Positions 7,048-15,400 of a DNA stretch of 17,605 nucleotides are shown here, piece after piece (the stretch's first letter is position 1; each line of letters starts with the position of its first letter). The DNA is from CAZAZQ01 sp964489705 (GTDB lineage: Bacteria > Zixibacteria > MSB-5A5 > GN15 > FEB-12). The stretch lies in assembly GCA_964489705.1 (NCBI GenBank), contig CAZAZQ010000031.1:1-17605 (forward strand). Direction: 5' to 3'. Under the pieces are notes generated by a model. That model was not told the origin of the DNA and did not search any database. It saw only the letters and a program-made list of their open reading frames with translations. A program made the translations under genes and the position numbers.

Positions 7048-8118
7048 CTACATGAATTTTTTGATGAGCTTCAAAATGCCCTGGTCCCAGCCGACCCGGT
7101 GGGTGACGCCGGTCTTGATGTTCTGAAGCTCTTCTTTATGCTCCAGATACCATTTGTGAGAGCGAATCAAGGCATCCTGGTTGGAATACTTGGCTTGCCA
7201 GCCGAGCTTTTCCTCGATTTTTTGGGTCGAAACGTAAGAGTCCTTGTCTGCTGTGCCGTAAATCCATTTATACAAAGGAGATAGCTTGAAAAACTCGAAC
7301 ACGGCCAGGGTAGCTTTGACCAGCTTTGCCGGAGTCGGGAGCACCCGGGCGCCGTTACCGGCAAATTCGCATAACGCTCCCACGTCCACTTTCACCTTGT
7401 CGAATTTTTGTGCTCCGACGTTAAAGGTATCATTGGCGGCTTCGCAGGGAGCCGTGATGGTCAGGACAATCGCTTCAACGAGGTCGGTCACCTCAAGCAG
7501 TTGATAGCGGTTTTCTCCGTTCCCGATGATGGGGATACGCTTGCCGGAATCGACCCAGTCGTACAGGATCTGGAAAACCCCCAGACGACCCGTTCCGATG
7601 AACGTCTTGGGCCTGATAATCGGGACGCAGATACCTTTTTCCCGAAATTCCCGGCAGATTTTTTCCCCTTCGATTTTGGTTTCCCCGTATGGTCCGACGC
7701 CGATGAGCGGGTCGTCTTCATAAAGCGGGTGCTTGTCGGGAACGCCATACACTGCCGTGGAGCCGATGAAAACAAACCGCTCCACCCCACACTTCAACGC
7801 CTGCTCCAAGGTGTTGCGAAGTCCGGAAATGTTGGTGGAGTAGATTTCTTTTTTGGGCCAAAGGGGAAGCGCCGCGGCGCAGTGAATGATGGTATCGATT
7901 TTGTTCTCGTGGATAAGTCGGTACATCCCCTCCCTGTCCCGGACATCGACAATCGCCAAGAGGGCGTCGTCGGGGTAATCCTCTTTGATAAATTGGGCTA
8001 TGTCGTTTAGTGCCAAGAAACTAACGCCGCGTTCTTTCAGCCCTTGGGCAAGGTGGTAGCCGAGGTACCCGGCACCGCCGGTGACCAAAATTCTTCTATC
8101 TTTCAACTCTTCGCTCAT
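7048..8118 (-). CDS. NAD-dependent epimerase/dehydratase, extended SDR family
   Basis: Extended short-chain dehydrogenase of the nucleotide-sugar epimerase/3-beta-HSD type, 356 residues, cytosolic. Residues 10-20 carry the Rossmann motif (VTGGAGYLG, glycines 14-20). A conserved IIHCAAALP segment (77-85), the catalytic Ser in FIGSTAVYG (S120) and YGETK (Y144, K148) give a complete catalytic Ser-Tyr-Lys set. Residues 169-176 (RPKTFIGTG) and 206-213 (QLLEVTDL) match the substrate-side regions of the family. The last 25 or so residues are an extra basic tail. The substrate cannot be told from sequence; sugar-nucleotide epimerisation or dehydration is most likely. The start is ATG 8118, with only a weak purine stretch close upstream. 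It has its own intergenic regions on both sides (125 nt before, 288 nt after), so it may be a separate transcription unit. Confidence 0.9.
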   Translation of the reverse strand: MSEELKDRRILVTGGAGYLGYHLAQGLKERGVSFLALNDIAQFIKEDYPDDALLAIVDVRDREGMYRLIHENKIDTIIHCAAALPLWPKKEIYSTNISGLRNTLEQALKCGVERFVFIGSTAVYGVPDKHPLYEDDPLIGVGPYGETKIEGEKICREFREKGICVPIIRPKTFIGTGRLGVFQILYDWVDSGKRIPIIGNGENRYQLLEVTDLVEAIVLTITAPCEAANDTFNVGAQKFDKVKVDVGALCEFAGNGARVLPTPAKLVKATLAVFEFFKLSPLYKWIYGTADKDSYVSTQKIEEKLGWQAKYSNQDALIRSHKWYLEHKEELQNIKTGVTHRVGWDQGILKLIKKFM

Positions 8119-8188
8119 CTTTCCGACTCATACGTTTTTGCGTGCACGTTTCCTTTTACACCCGTCATTCCCAGACGAAGCAGAGAAC

Positions 8189-8216
8189 AATATACTATTT
8201 CCTTCCCAAGATGCAA
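8189..8216 (-). promoter_or_regulatory. Weak candidate promoter for the epimerase gene
   Basis: Minus strand: TTGCAT (8216-8211), 16-nt spacer, TATATT (8194-8189). The -10 matches 5 of 6 but the -35 only 3 of 6. It lies in the 125-nt gap just upstream of ATG 8118. Confidence 0.3.
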
Positions 8217-8243
8217 CCGGAATAGAGAAAAGAGACCAACCGG

Positions 8244-8618
8244 TTATTGGTTTTTCTCGGACGAAGGAAGTTCTGGCGCTTCCGATTCAGAGGGTTCGGA
8301 AGACTCGGGTTCGGGGGGTTTTTCCACGTACTTCCGCAAAGGAGTGAAAAGGAAAAGTGCCAGCAAAACCGCCGGGAGGAAAATCGGGAGGTAACGGACT
8401 AACAAAGGGACATGGACGCTGGGCGTAGTAGGTGGCGGGGAGTTGGGGGTGCCGTGTTTTGTCCAGCCGCCTTGTCCGTCCGGTATCCAGCAGTTTTCCC
8501 CCGACAAGAAGCCGAAAGAAGGTCCGTAGATAAACTGGAGCACCAGACCGGAGAGGAAATAGAGAAGGATTATCCCAATTAAAAGAATGACGCTGTTTCT
8601 CATATGATTAAGATACAC
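8244..8618 (-). CDS. Small two-TM membrane protein of unknown function
   Basis: 124 codons from GTG 8618, or 119 from ATG 8603. No recognised family. Counted from the GTG start, TM1 spans about 9-30 and TM2 about 77-92. The loop between them (31-70) holds one cysteine (C43), tryptophans W44 and W52, and a Pro-Thr run. After TM2 comes RKYVEK and then an acidic Pro/Ser/Glu tail of about 25 residues. With a positively charged residue after TM2, both ends are probably cytoplasmic. AGGG stands about 5 nt before the GTG; the ATG has no Shine-Dalgarno, but a promoter-like pair would start transcription right at it. It lies 77 nt downstream of the nuclease gene and 125 nt upstream of the epimerase gene. 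Composition and hydropathy look like a real protein rather than a chance frame. Confidence 0.7.
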   Translation of the reverse strand: MYLNHMRNSVILLIGIILLYFLSGLVLQFIYGPSFGFLSGENCWIPDGQGGWTKHGTPNSPPPTTPSVHVPLLVRYLPIFLPAVLLALFLFTPLRKYVEKPPEPESSEPSESEAPELPSSEKNQ

Positions 8619-8637
8619 CGTATCCCTGAAGAGTCAA
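8610..8637 (-). promoter_or_regulatory. Candidate promoter overlapping the start of the small membrane protein
   Basis: Minus strand: TTGACT (8637-8632), 16-nt spacer, TATCTT (8615-8610). The expected transcription start, about 7 nt further, coincides with ATG 8603. If used, the mRNA would be leaderless and the upstream GTG 8618 would not be in the transcript. Confidence 0.35.
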
Positions 8638-8695
8638 TCGCTTCTTAGGAAAAAGACACTGGAAGCGAGAACGTATCTTTTTGATTTTCTTTGTC

Positions 8696-9358
8696 TTATG
8701 GTTTGCATCTCCGGCAAGGGGAAAGCCCTTCGTAGAGGGCTTCCTCGCGGGTGGAGAAGGTGCGGAAGTGTCCCGGCTTGCGCTTGCTCACCGATTGGCA
8801 GCCGGGGCGGTGGAATCGGAATGAACCTTCAAGAACAATGTAATACTCTTCCGGGCTATGCGGCAGTGCCCACAAGCCGACTTTTGCCGCCATCGCCCGG
8901 CGTTGCGCGTCTAAGAGGGTTTTGGTCTCCGGGCTGTTGAGAGGCGTGTCTCGGAAGAGGTACAGATAGCCTAACCCGTTTTCCAATATAATCTTATTGA
9001 CAAAAACCGAATCGACGTAGACATACCCCAGCAACCGCCCGTACTTGTCTCTTCGACGGCCGGCATATTCGAGGCGTACCGGTTTCCCCAAGGTGAGTTT
9101 TGACAGTAATTGACAGGCTTCGCCGTGAAGGGGTTCCCCTTTTTCCGGCGTGTCGATGGAAAGCAGACGTACTCGGTCGCCTCCCGCCAGCTCGAAGGTG
9201 TCTCCGTCGAGCACCCGTTTGACGATAAAGCGGTCGGTAGGAAGCCGGTCGTGCCCAACCTCTTCTACTAAGCGGAAGACGACCAGAAAGAGGATGATGC
9301 CGAGAACGATCGACCAGCGAAAGGCGGTCTTTCTTTTAGACTTACGCCGCGACGCCAT
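8696..9358 (-). CDS. Membrane-anchored thermonuclease (SNase-like) with C-terminal Cys/His cluster
   Basis: 220 residues. The basic N-terminus (MASRRKSKRK) and one TM at about 15-31 suggest an N-in anchor with the nuclease outside the membrane. Residues about 43-165 form an OB-fold staphylococcal nuclease domain in which the active-site set of the family is present: DGDT (51-54; D53 aligns with SNase D21), R64 (R35), D69 (D40), E72 (E43, in DTPE) and R108 (R87, in DKYGRLLGY). Residues about 178-220 form a separate tail with H183-x3-C187 and C215-x2-C218, a likely zinc site seen at the end of other bacterial thermonucleases. Expected activity: calcium-dependent phosphodiester cleavage of DNA and RNA. 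ATG 9358 has GGAGG 9 nt upstream inside the ATPase gene, and the two genes overlap by 17 nt, so they are probably co-translated. It is a predicted exported enzyme coupled to a cytosolic ATPase, which is odd. Confidence 0.92.
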   Translation of the reverse strand: MASRRKSKRKTAFRWSIVLGIILFLVVFRLVEEVGHDRLPTDRFIVKRVLDGDTFELAGGDRVRLLSIDTPEKGEPLHGEACQLLSKLTLGKPVRLEYAGRRRDKYGRLLGYVYVDSVFVNKIILENGLGYLYLFRDTPLNSPETKTLLDAQRRAMAAKVGLWALPHSPEEYYIVLEGSFRFHRPGCQSVSKRKPGHFRTFSTREEALYEGLSPCRRCKP

Positions 9359-11768
9359 CGACTTTCACCTCCGACCATCCCAACCCGGTCGGGACAACTT
9401 CAATCAATTGCTCCACCTGGTCTCGGATTTCTTCGATATGGGTAATGAGAAAAATCTGCGGGAAACGTTGCTTGAGGTTGGCTAAGGCTTTGATAATCAA
9501 TTCCTTCCGCTCGTTGTCCTGCGAGCCGAAGACCTCGTCCAAAATAATGAACGAGCGTTGCAATCCGGCAGATTCGGTAAGCGCCAGCGAGATAGCCAGC
9601 CGAAGACACAAATTGGCAAGGTCTTTCTCGCCGCCGGAAAATCTGTCGACGCCGTAATACTGCCCCGTATCCAAAATGCGCAGGTTGTATTTCTCGTCCA
9701 ATTCGACCAAATTGTATTTGCCGTTGGTCATTTCCGATATGAGCTTGCTGGAAAATTCCGCCAGGGTGGGGCGGATCTGGGCGATGAGATGCGCCCGGAA
9801 ATCGCTGAAAAGACGAGCTAACTTGTTGCCGTAATAATGATTCGTCCGAAAAGTCTCCAATTCTTCGGCGGCATGCTCAAAACGCTTCAGTTGTTCAAGC
9901 TTTCCTTCCAACTCTTTCTGGTTGAGCTCCAATTCCTTGGAGATTGAGAAGTACTCCGTTTTCGCATGTTCATGGTCTCGTTGGGCTTTTTCGAAGGCTT
10001 GTTGAAGGGTCAGAAACTCTTCTTCTTTGTAATCCAAACCCTCAAGTTCATGTTTTAAGGCGGCAATTTCGTTTTTGGCGGTTTCCAGCTTTTTTTCGAA
10101 GCTTTTGAGGTTGCGCTCGAGAGATTCTTTGCGGGAGAGTTCGCCTTGTAACTGTTTGTATCGCAACTGGTCTTGTTCAAGCTCCCGTACCGTTTTGGCT
10201 AAAGCGACAAATCCGCTTTCATCGAAAGAGACCGTTCCCAACTCGGTGATTTTTCTCGTAACTTGTTGATATTTCTGTCGTAAGCTCTCTTGCCGGGCAG
10301 TCAATCTGTCCCGTTCTCCGACGGCATTTTCTCTTTTTATGCTCAATTCCTGATGTTTTTGGGCTTGCCGCTCGAAGTCGGCAAGCTGTTGTTTGAGCTT
10401 TTTCCCCTCGTCTTCTTTTCTTTTCAGCTCATGCTTGAGCTTTTTGCCGGTTTCTTGAAGCTCGGACAGCACTTTGTTGAGATGCTCTCGTATCTCCGGC
10501 AGGCTGTCCCCAAACGGGCGCAAACAGCGATCACAGACGGAATCGGGCCCGAGCTCGGCGATGGACGCCAACTGCTCGCGAAGTTTGTTTATTTCTCGGT
10601 CGGTAGCGGCTTTTTGAGCTTTCAAACGGGTAAACTCGTTTCGCGCCTCATCCAGTTGGTGTTGATAATTGCTTACAATAGTTGTTATATCCTCCGGTAT
10701 AGTCTGTAATTGTCTCTCATAATCCTGAATAATACTGTTGGCTTTTTTCAACTCTTCTTCAAGCTGCTTCAGTTCTTTGGAAAGTTCATGTTGGTGCGAG
10801 GTAAGTTCTTGCCGGAGTTCAAGTCGGCTTTTGGCAGCTTTGAGGCTCTCCAGCTCTTTTTTTCGTTCCGGCAAAGCCGCCAGTTTTTTTCCCAGAGCTT
10901 CTTTCTCCCGCTGGTAATCAGCCAGTTTTGCCAGTTCAGTGCGGAGCACCGCTTTTTGTTCGATAAGTTGTTTTTCCGTCTTGACTTCCGCTTCCAGCTT
11001 GGCGGTGAGTTGCAGCCATGTCGAGCGGGCGTGCTGTTTTTTTTGAAATTCAGCCGCTTGACGTTCAAGGGTGAGTCGGCTGCTTTCCATTGTTTGCTTT
11101 TTTACGGTAACTTGTTGGGAGACATCGGCAATTATTGTGTGCAGTTCTTCTATCCGCCGTTTGACCGACTCCGTTTCGGCTAACTGTCTTTCCAGAAATG
11201 AGATCTGGTTCTCATAGGCGCGGGTGTCTTCCTTGACTTTCTGGATAGCTTTGTCCAGCCGTTCGATGCCGAGCATTCCCGCCAGATGGTCGCGGCGCTT
11301 GGTCGGTTGGAGATCGGAAAGAGCGTTCAATTCTTGCTGGCGGGCAAGGAATGAAGTCAGAAATCCCCGCCAGTCCAGCCCCAGCAGCTCACCGACATAG
11401 TGCCGGGTCACGCTTACTCCGATTGATTCCGGTTTTCCGTCGCGGTAGAGCTCCACTTCACCCCGCTCGTTTTTTCCCACCAGACGTCGGACAACTTGGT
11501 AGTTTATCCCGTTAACTTCAAATGCCAGTTTGACTTCGCATGATTCGGTCGGGCGGGCGAAAACGGCTTTGATTTCTTCTTTGCCGGAGCGGGCGACTTG
11601 GTTTCCGTACAATGCCCATGAGATGGCTTCGATGAGAGAGGATTTCCCGGCGCCGTTGGGACCTATTATCCCGATGACTTTGTCCGGAAAGTCAAGTCGG
11701 ACGTTTTTGAGCACTCTGAAGTTGTGAATTTCCAACGAAATAAGCCGCATACGAGAAAAAACCCACAA
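9342..11768 (-). CDS. SbcC/Rad50-family SMC-like ATPase with zinc hook
   Basis: 808 codons from GTG 11768. ATG 11750 (802 residues, MRLISLEIHNFR) is the likelier start, since family members begin this way; neither has a clear Shine-Dalgarno. Counted from GTG: Walker A GPNGAGKSS (36-44), Q-loop ARQQ (142-145), long coiled coil about 165-405, zinc hook C412-D-R-C415, returning coiled coil about 425-640, ABC signature FSGGEKD (710-716), Walker B FIILDE (740-745), D-loop about 748-751 and H-loop ITHIEE (775-780). The protein is complete and typical of SbcC/Rad50, which bridges DNA ends and, with the SbcD/Mre11 nuclease, processes hairpins and blocked ends. The hook reads CDRC rather than the common CPxC. 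No SbcD/Mre11 gene lies in the window: upstream is a non-coding region and downstream is the overlapping thermonuclease gene. Orthology to sbcC is not certain, so no symbol is given. Confidence 0.92.
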   Translation of the reverse strand: MWVFSRMRLISLEIHNFRVLKNVRLDFPDKVIGIIGPNGAGKSSLIEAISWALYGNQVARSGKEEIKAVFARPTESCEVKLAFEVNGINYQVVRRLVGKNERGEVELYRDGKPESIGVSVTRHYVGELLGLDWRGFLTSFLARQQELNALSDLQPTKRRDHLAGMLGIERLDKAIQKVKEDTRAYENQISFLERQLAETESVKRRIEELHTIIADVSQQVTVKKQTMESSRLTLERQAAEFQKKQHARSTWLQLTAKLEAEVKTEKQLIEQKAVLRTELAKLADYQREKEALGKKLAALPERKKELESLKAAKSRLELRQELTSHQHELSKELKQLEEELKKANSIIQDYERQLQTIPEDITTIVSNYQHQLDEARNEFTRLKAQKAATDREINKLREQLASIAELGPDSVCDRCLRPFGDSLPEIREHLNKVLSELQETGKKLKHELKRKEDEGKKLKQQLADFERQAQKHQELSIKRENAVGERDRLTARQESLRQKYQQVTRKITELGTVSFDESGFVALAKTVRELEQDQLRYKQLQGELSRKESLERNLKSFEKKLETAKNEIAALKHELEGLDYKEEEFLTLQQAFEKAQRDHEHAKTEYFSISKELELNQKELEGKLEQLKRFEHAAEELETFRTNHYYGNKLARLFSDFRAHLIAQIRPTLAEFSSKLISEMTNGKYNLVELDEKYNLRILDTGQYYGVDRFSGGEKDLANLCLRLAISLALTESAGLQRSFIILDEVFGSQDNERKELIIKALANLKQRFPQIFLITHIEEIRDQVEQLIEVVPTGLGWSEVKVDGVAA

Positions 11769-11916
11769 TTTTAGCTTTTTGTCAAGACCAATTGCGGGAG
11801 AATCTGCCGGTGAAAGGGCAAAAACAACCCATAAAACAATCCTTACATAGTCCTGATTAAAGAAGAGAAATCCGGGAAAGTATTTGAGAATCAGCGAAAA
11901 AAAGCGTTTTTTCCTC
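11769..11916. other. Start of the 726-nt gene-free region between the divergent ATPase and secreted-protein genes
   Basis: No gene seen. On the minus strand a TTGACA (11785-11780) stands 17 nt before a poor T-rich -10 position just ahead of ATG 11750. It may be part of the ATPase promoter but is not convincing. The rest of the region, 11917-12494, is covered by the promoter and leader entries. Confidence 0.3.
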
Positions 11917-11944
11917 TTGACAAATTTGGGAAAAAGGTTATTTT
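11917..11944 (+). promoter_or_regulatory. Sigma70-type promoter for the 1643-residue secreted protein
   Basis: TTGACA (11917-11922), 16-nt spacer, TATTTT (11939-11944). The -35 is perfect and the -10 matches 4 of 6. The predicted start near 11951 gives a leader of about 545 nt. Confidence 0.6.
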
Positions 11945-12233
11945 TTTAATCGAGCGTGTGAATGTTACACCACGAACCCGAGAGCCACAAGCGGTTCGGA
12001 GTGTAGCGAGTAAATACCTCAGTAAGAACTGTATAATGCTAACGATGGTGCTGACGTGACAAGGGGTAAAACCTTTGTCGAAAAAGGTTGGCTCTATTAT
12101 TTACCTATGATCAACCAAGCAAGCACGTCGGTAGGGCGTTATATAGTTGCAAGTGTCTTAATTTCCTTTCCACCTAATTCGTGTTACTACACTGACCTTT
12201 AACCTTTGATTGGCGAGAGTCAGTCAAAAGGAG

Positions 12234-12353
12234 GTGACAAGAATCGACAAAAAACTGATTCTAAGAGCGCAGAAGATTAAGCTTTTTAACATACGAGGAG
12301 CTTTAAGACTCCGACTCCAAAAAGAAGAGGAATTTAATGAATTCGTTGACTAA
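12234..12353 (+). CDS. Possible 39-codon leader peptide
   Basis: An open frame from GTG 12234 to TAA 12351-12353. The product is strongly basic in its first two thirds (TRIDKKLILRAQKIK, then RGALRLRLQK) and ends acidic (EEEFNEFVD). The Shine-Dalgarno here is a full GGAGGTGA, but it overlaps the GTG itself. No ATG, GTG or TTG lies at normal spacing behind it, only a non-canonical ATC at 12243-12245. Translation is therefore doubtful; it may be a regulatory leader peptide or just a ribosome-standby sequence. Confidence 0.2.
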   Translation: MTRIDKKLILRAQKIKLFNIRGALRLRLQKEEEFNEFVD

Positions 12354-12410
12354 AGTATGTGTCCATAGTTTCCCTAGACGTATTTTGCGGACGCGGGCAA
12401 GACACCTTAT

Positions 12411-12486
12411 GACTTCCTTACTCAAGGAAAGTCCGGTGATTGCCGACTTTAGAAAGACGAATCAGCACTCTTTCCTTTTTTAAGGA
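12411..12486 (+). promoter_or_regulatory. Mutually exclusive hairpins leading to a Shine-Dalgarno-masking stem
   Basis: The segment AAGGAAAG (12424-12431) can pair in three ways: with TTCCTT upstream (12414-12419, extended by GAC/GTC across a one-base bulge); through AAAGTC (12428-12433) with GACTTT (12445-12450); or as eight perfect pairs with CTTTCCTT (12470-12477). The last segment also contains TCCTT (12473-12477), which pairs with AAGGA of the Shine-Dalgarno (12482-12486) around a TTTT loop. The choice of pairing would hide or free the ribosome site. The architecture is seen in the sequence; the switching is inference. Confidence 0.35.
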
Positions 12487-12488
12487 GG
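12482..12488 (+). promoter_or_regulatory. Strong Shine-Dalgarno of the 1643-residue secreted protein
   Basis: AAGGAGG, 6 nt before ATG 12495, fixes the start. It is partly self-complementary to the T-rich stretch just upstream. Confidence 0.85.
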
Positions 12489-12494
12489 AATTAA

Positions 12495-15400
12495 ATGTTA
12501 AAAAGACTGATAAGCGCAGTATTCGTTCTGAGTCTCATTTTGGCTTTGAGCGGTACAGCAACTTCAGATGTGATTAGAGGTAAGTTGAACCCTGTCATCA
12601 AGATTGATGAGAACGCTCAGTTCTACACTCATATCGCTGATGCCAGGCCGGATCAACCTACCTTTAAGAAACCAGAAGACGCGCTAATGCAACTGCCCGG
12701 TAACCCTTCGGCTCCTACTCCTCCTCAGACGTATTTCTGCGATGTGCAGGACTACACGAGCGGCAATCCGTACTACTACTGGACCATCCCCGATGCCTAT
12801 GGCGACGATCTGTTCAACATGCGGTTTACCACCGAAGCGGGGTATGACTGTACGTTGATGGTCGCGCACTACCTGATGTATGGGGATGCGATGGTCGGTA
12901 CTCCGGATATGCGCTGCTACCTGTGGGATGACGACGGTTTCGGTTTCCCGAATGCGAAACTCGACTCGGTTGATATTCCGAATGCTGCTCTTCCCACTAG
13001 TGGTCTTGCGTATGTCTCCGCCGATTTCACTCCTACGGGCAATGCAAGCGGACAGTATTGGATTTTTTCTGACGGTGAAGAATACCACTATGGGTGGACG
13101 ATATTGCAGAATGATCCCGGTGATGTCCTGGCAATAATTTCTGATGCTGCAGACGGTCCGTATGTGGGCGAAGAGCGTGCCAGTGAGAATTGGTCTGGAA
13201 TATGGGGATCAATGCTGAATGACTGGGGCGTTGATGTTTCGTTCTTCATCCTCTCCGAGCGCTGCTGCGGCGAAATACCCTTTTCCGATTGCTACTATCA
13301 ATACTATTACACGAATGTGGCATACTACTGGAGAGCTCCGCATCCGGTCTACGGCGTTGACCTCTATACTCAGCGCTACAGCGTAAGCGGTCCGGAAACC
13401 CTCCAGTTTGTGGATCTTGCCATTTATGACCCGGCTGACGGTACTTTCGGCAACGACGACGTCATTATCACCGTCTATGACGATAATGCTGGTCTTCCGG
13501 GCACCCAGTTGGCTCAGGTCACCATCCCTGCGGGTACTTATGCCGCCTTCCCGGCCTGGACGACGGCAGACTTCTCGTCCTTTAACTTAGTGATGACGAA
13601 TGACTTCTACGTATCATTCTCATCCAACGGAACTCCCGGTGTCGATTACGAGTCCTGCCTGTCATCCGACGGCACCGACGGAGTGGGACGGTCGTTCTGC
13701 TACTACTCCGGTGGTTGGTGGGATATGTTGAGCCTGTGGGGTCTCGACGTCAACTTCTTGTTTGATGCCTACATGTGTATCGATCCGTACAAGGATTGCT
13801 ACTGGAACTGGTGTTACACCGGTCTCGCTTACTTTTGGAGATTGCCTGATGCCTGGGGCGATGTCGCTCAAGCTCAGAAGTTCATGGCGGTCGGCGAAGA
13901 ATGCCGCGTTCAAGAAGTGTCCTGGTATCTTTATGACAACGGCACCCCCACTGCTTATACCACCAATTCCAAAGTCTCGGTCTACTCCGATGCGGGTGGC
14001 TATCCGGGAACGGAATTGGCTTCTATTACCCTTACCCCGGCCGATTATGTTCTCTATCCGGCGCCGATGACGGTTGACTTCACCCCGATGAATGTCTACG
14101 TCCAAGGCGACTACTGGGTTGCTATCGAATCGTTTGGTACCGACTCGACCGACGGTATCCGGACCTTGTCCGATGCAGGCGGCGGCGGCTGTGACGATTC
14201 GTGGGCTGAGTACTGGGGTATCTGGGCGTACATGGCTGATGACTGGGGTCTGCCCACCCGTGATTGGGCGGCTGTGGCAGAAGCTTACACCTGCTGCATC
14301 CCCTACAGCGGCCGTGAATGTGACCCGACCGGCGAAGATTGGGCGACGTACCAGCACGACTACGGTCGTACCGGTGCTTCCATGAATCCGGTTGGCGATG
14401 CCTGGTGCGATATGACCTTGAATTGGGCGTACGAAGATCCGACCCAAGGAGTCGGCTTCTGCGGTCCGATTATTGCTTTCAATAAGGTAGTGCAGTCGTT
14501 TACCGACCACTACGTTGTTTTTGACCTGCAGACGGGAGCCCAATTGTATACTTTGAGCGGAACTCCTGAGATTGGGAACTATGTCCGCTCGACGCCGACG
14601 GTGGCGGTGGTGGGTACCGATACCCTCTTGTTCACCTCCGGCGGTGACTGGAACTCCGTCTCTGCGTGGAACTTCAATACCGGCGCCCTGGTGTGGAGTC
14701 GTGATGTGGGTACCTATCCGGGTGAGCTGTATGGCCTCACGCGGTGGGGACGCTTCACGGTCTTGAACATCGGCGGCACGGACTATGTCTTCTGGGGCAC
14801 GGATGACGGTTACGTCGTCGGCGCTGATGCGGCGACCGGCGTCAAGATGGCTGGCTATCCGGTCTCGCTGTCCCTGTCGACCTTTGTTTCGGGCGCCACT
14901 GATGGAACCAATCTCTTCTATGCCACCTTCGGGTCGGGCGTGGAAGGTGATATCTACTCCATCGATGCTGCGACGGGCACGATTAACTGGCAGTTGTCTT
15001 CGGCTGGTGGCCTGCAGGGTGTCAATGTCTGGACCCATGCGAACGGCTACTTCGGCGACGAAGGCTTCACCGCCGGTGTGGCGTACAGCGACGGCAAACT
15101 GTATGCTAACTCGCGTGCCGAAGCTGATTATCCGACCGACGGTTTGGTTTACAGCATCAATGCGGCCGACGGTTCGGTTAACTTTGCGACGCTCGGAAAC
15201 CGCGCGTACTATTCTACGCCGATCGTTGACATTACTCACATCTACATTCCGACCCTCACTCGGTGGGTTAGTCCCCCGGCTGGCGCAAACTTGATCGGCG
15301 TCAACAAGTCCAGCGGTGCTATTGAGCGGACCTTCACGGGTCAGTCCGGTGGCCGCTACTATGTTGACGGTGTTTTGAGCTGTGAACCTGAGCCGGAACC

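Larger units (their letters stand above)
11951..12494 (+). other. About 545-nt structured 5' leader
   Basis: Very long untranslated region with several stem-loops: CGAACC (11973-11978) with GGTTCG (11993-11998); AACCTTT (12070-12076) with AAAGGTT (12083-12089); AGAATC (12240-12245) with GATTCT (12257-12262); and overlapping alternatives at 12411-12486. An internal GGAGGTGA (12230-12237) sits at a 39-codon frame. None matches a riboswitch consensus I know (cobalamin, TPP, SAM, c-di-GMP-I, T-box and glycine were considered). The sequence composition is non-coding. Confidence 0.5.

Noticed and set aside
12107..12202. Short frame from ATG 12107 in the long leader
   Set aside because: No Shine-Dalgarno, and the roughly 30 residues show no coding character.
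12424..12440. GGAAAGTCCGG resembling the RNase P RNA P4 element
   Set aside because: No other conserved RNase P segments (such as ACAGAA or the 3' partner) are present, and the site is only about 70 nt from a start codon.
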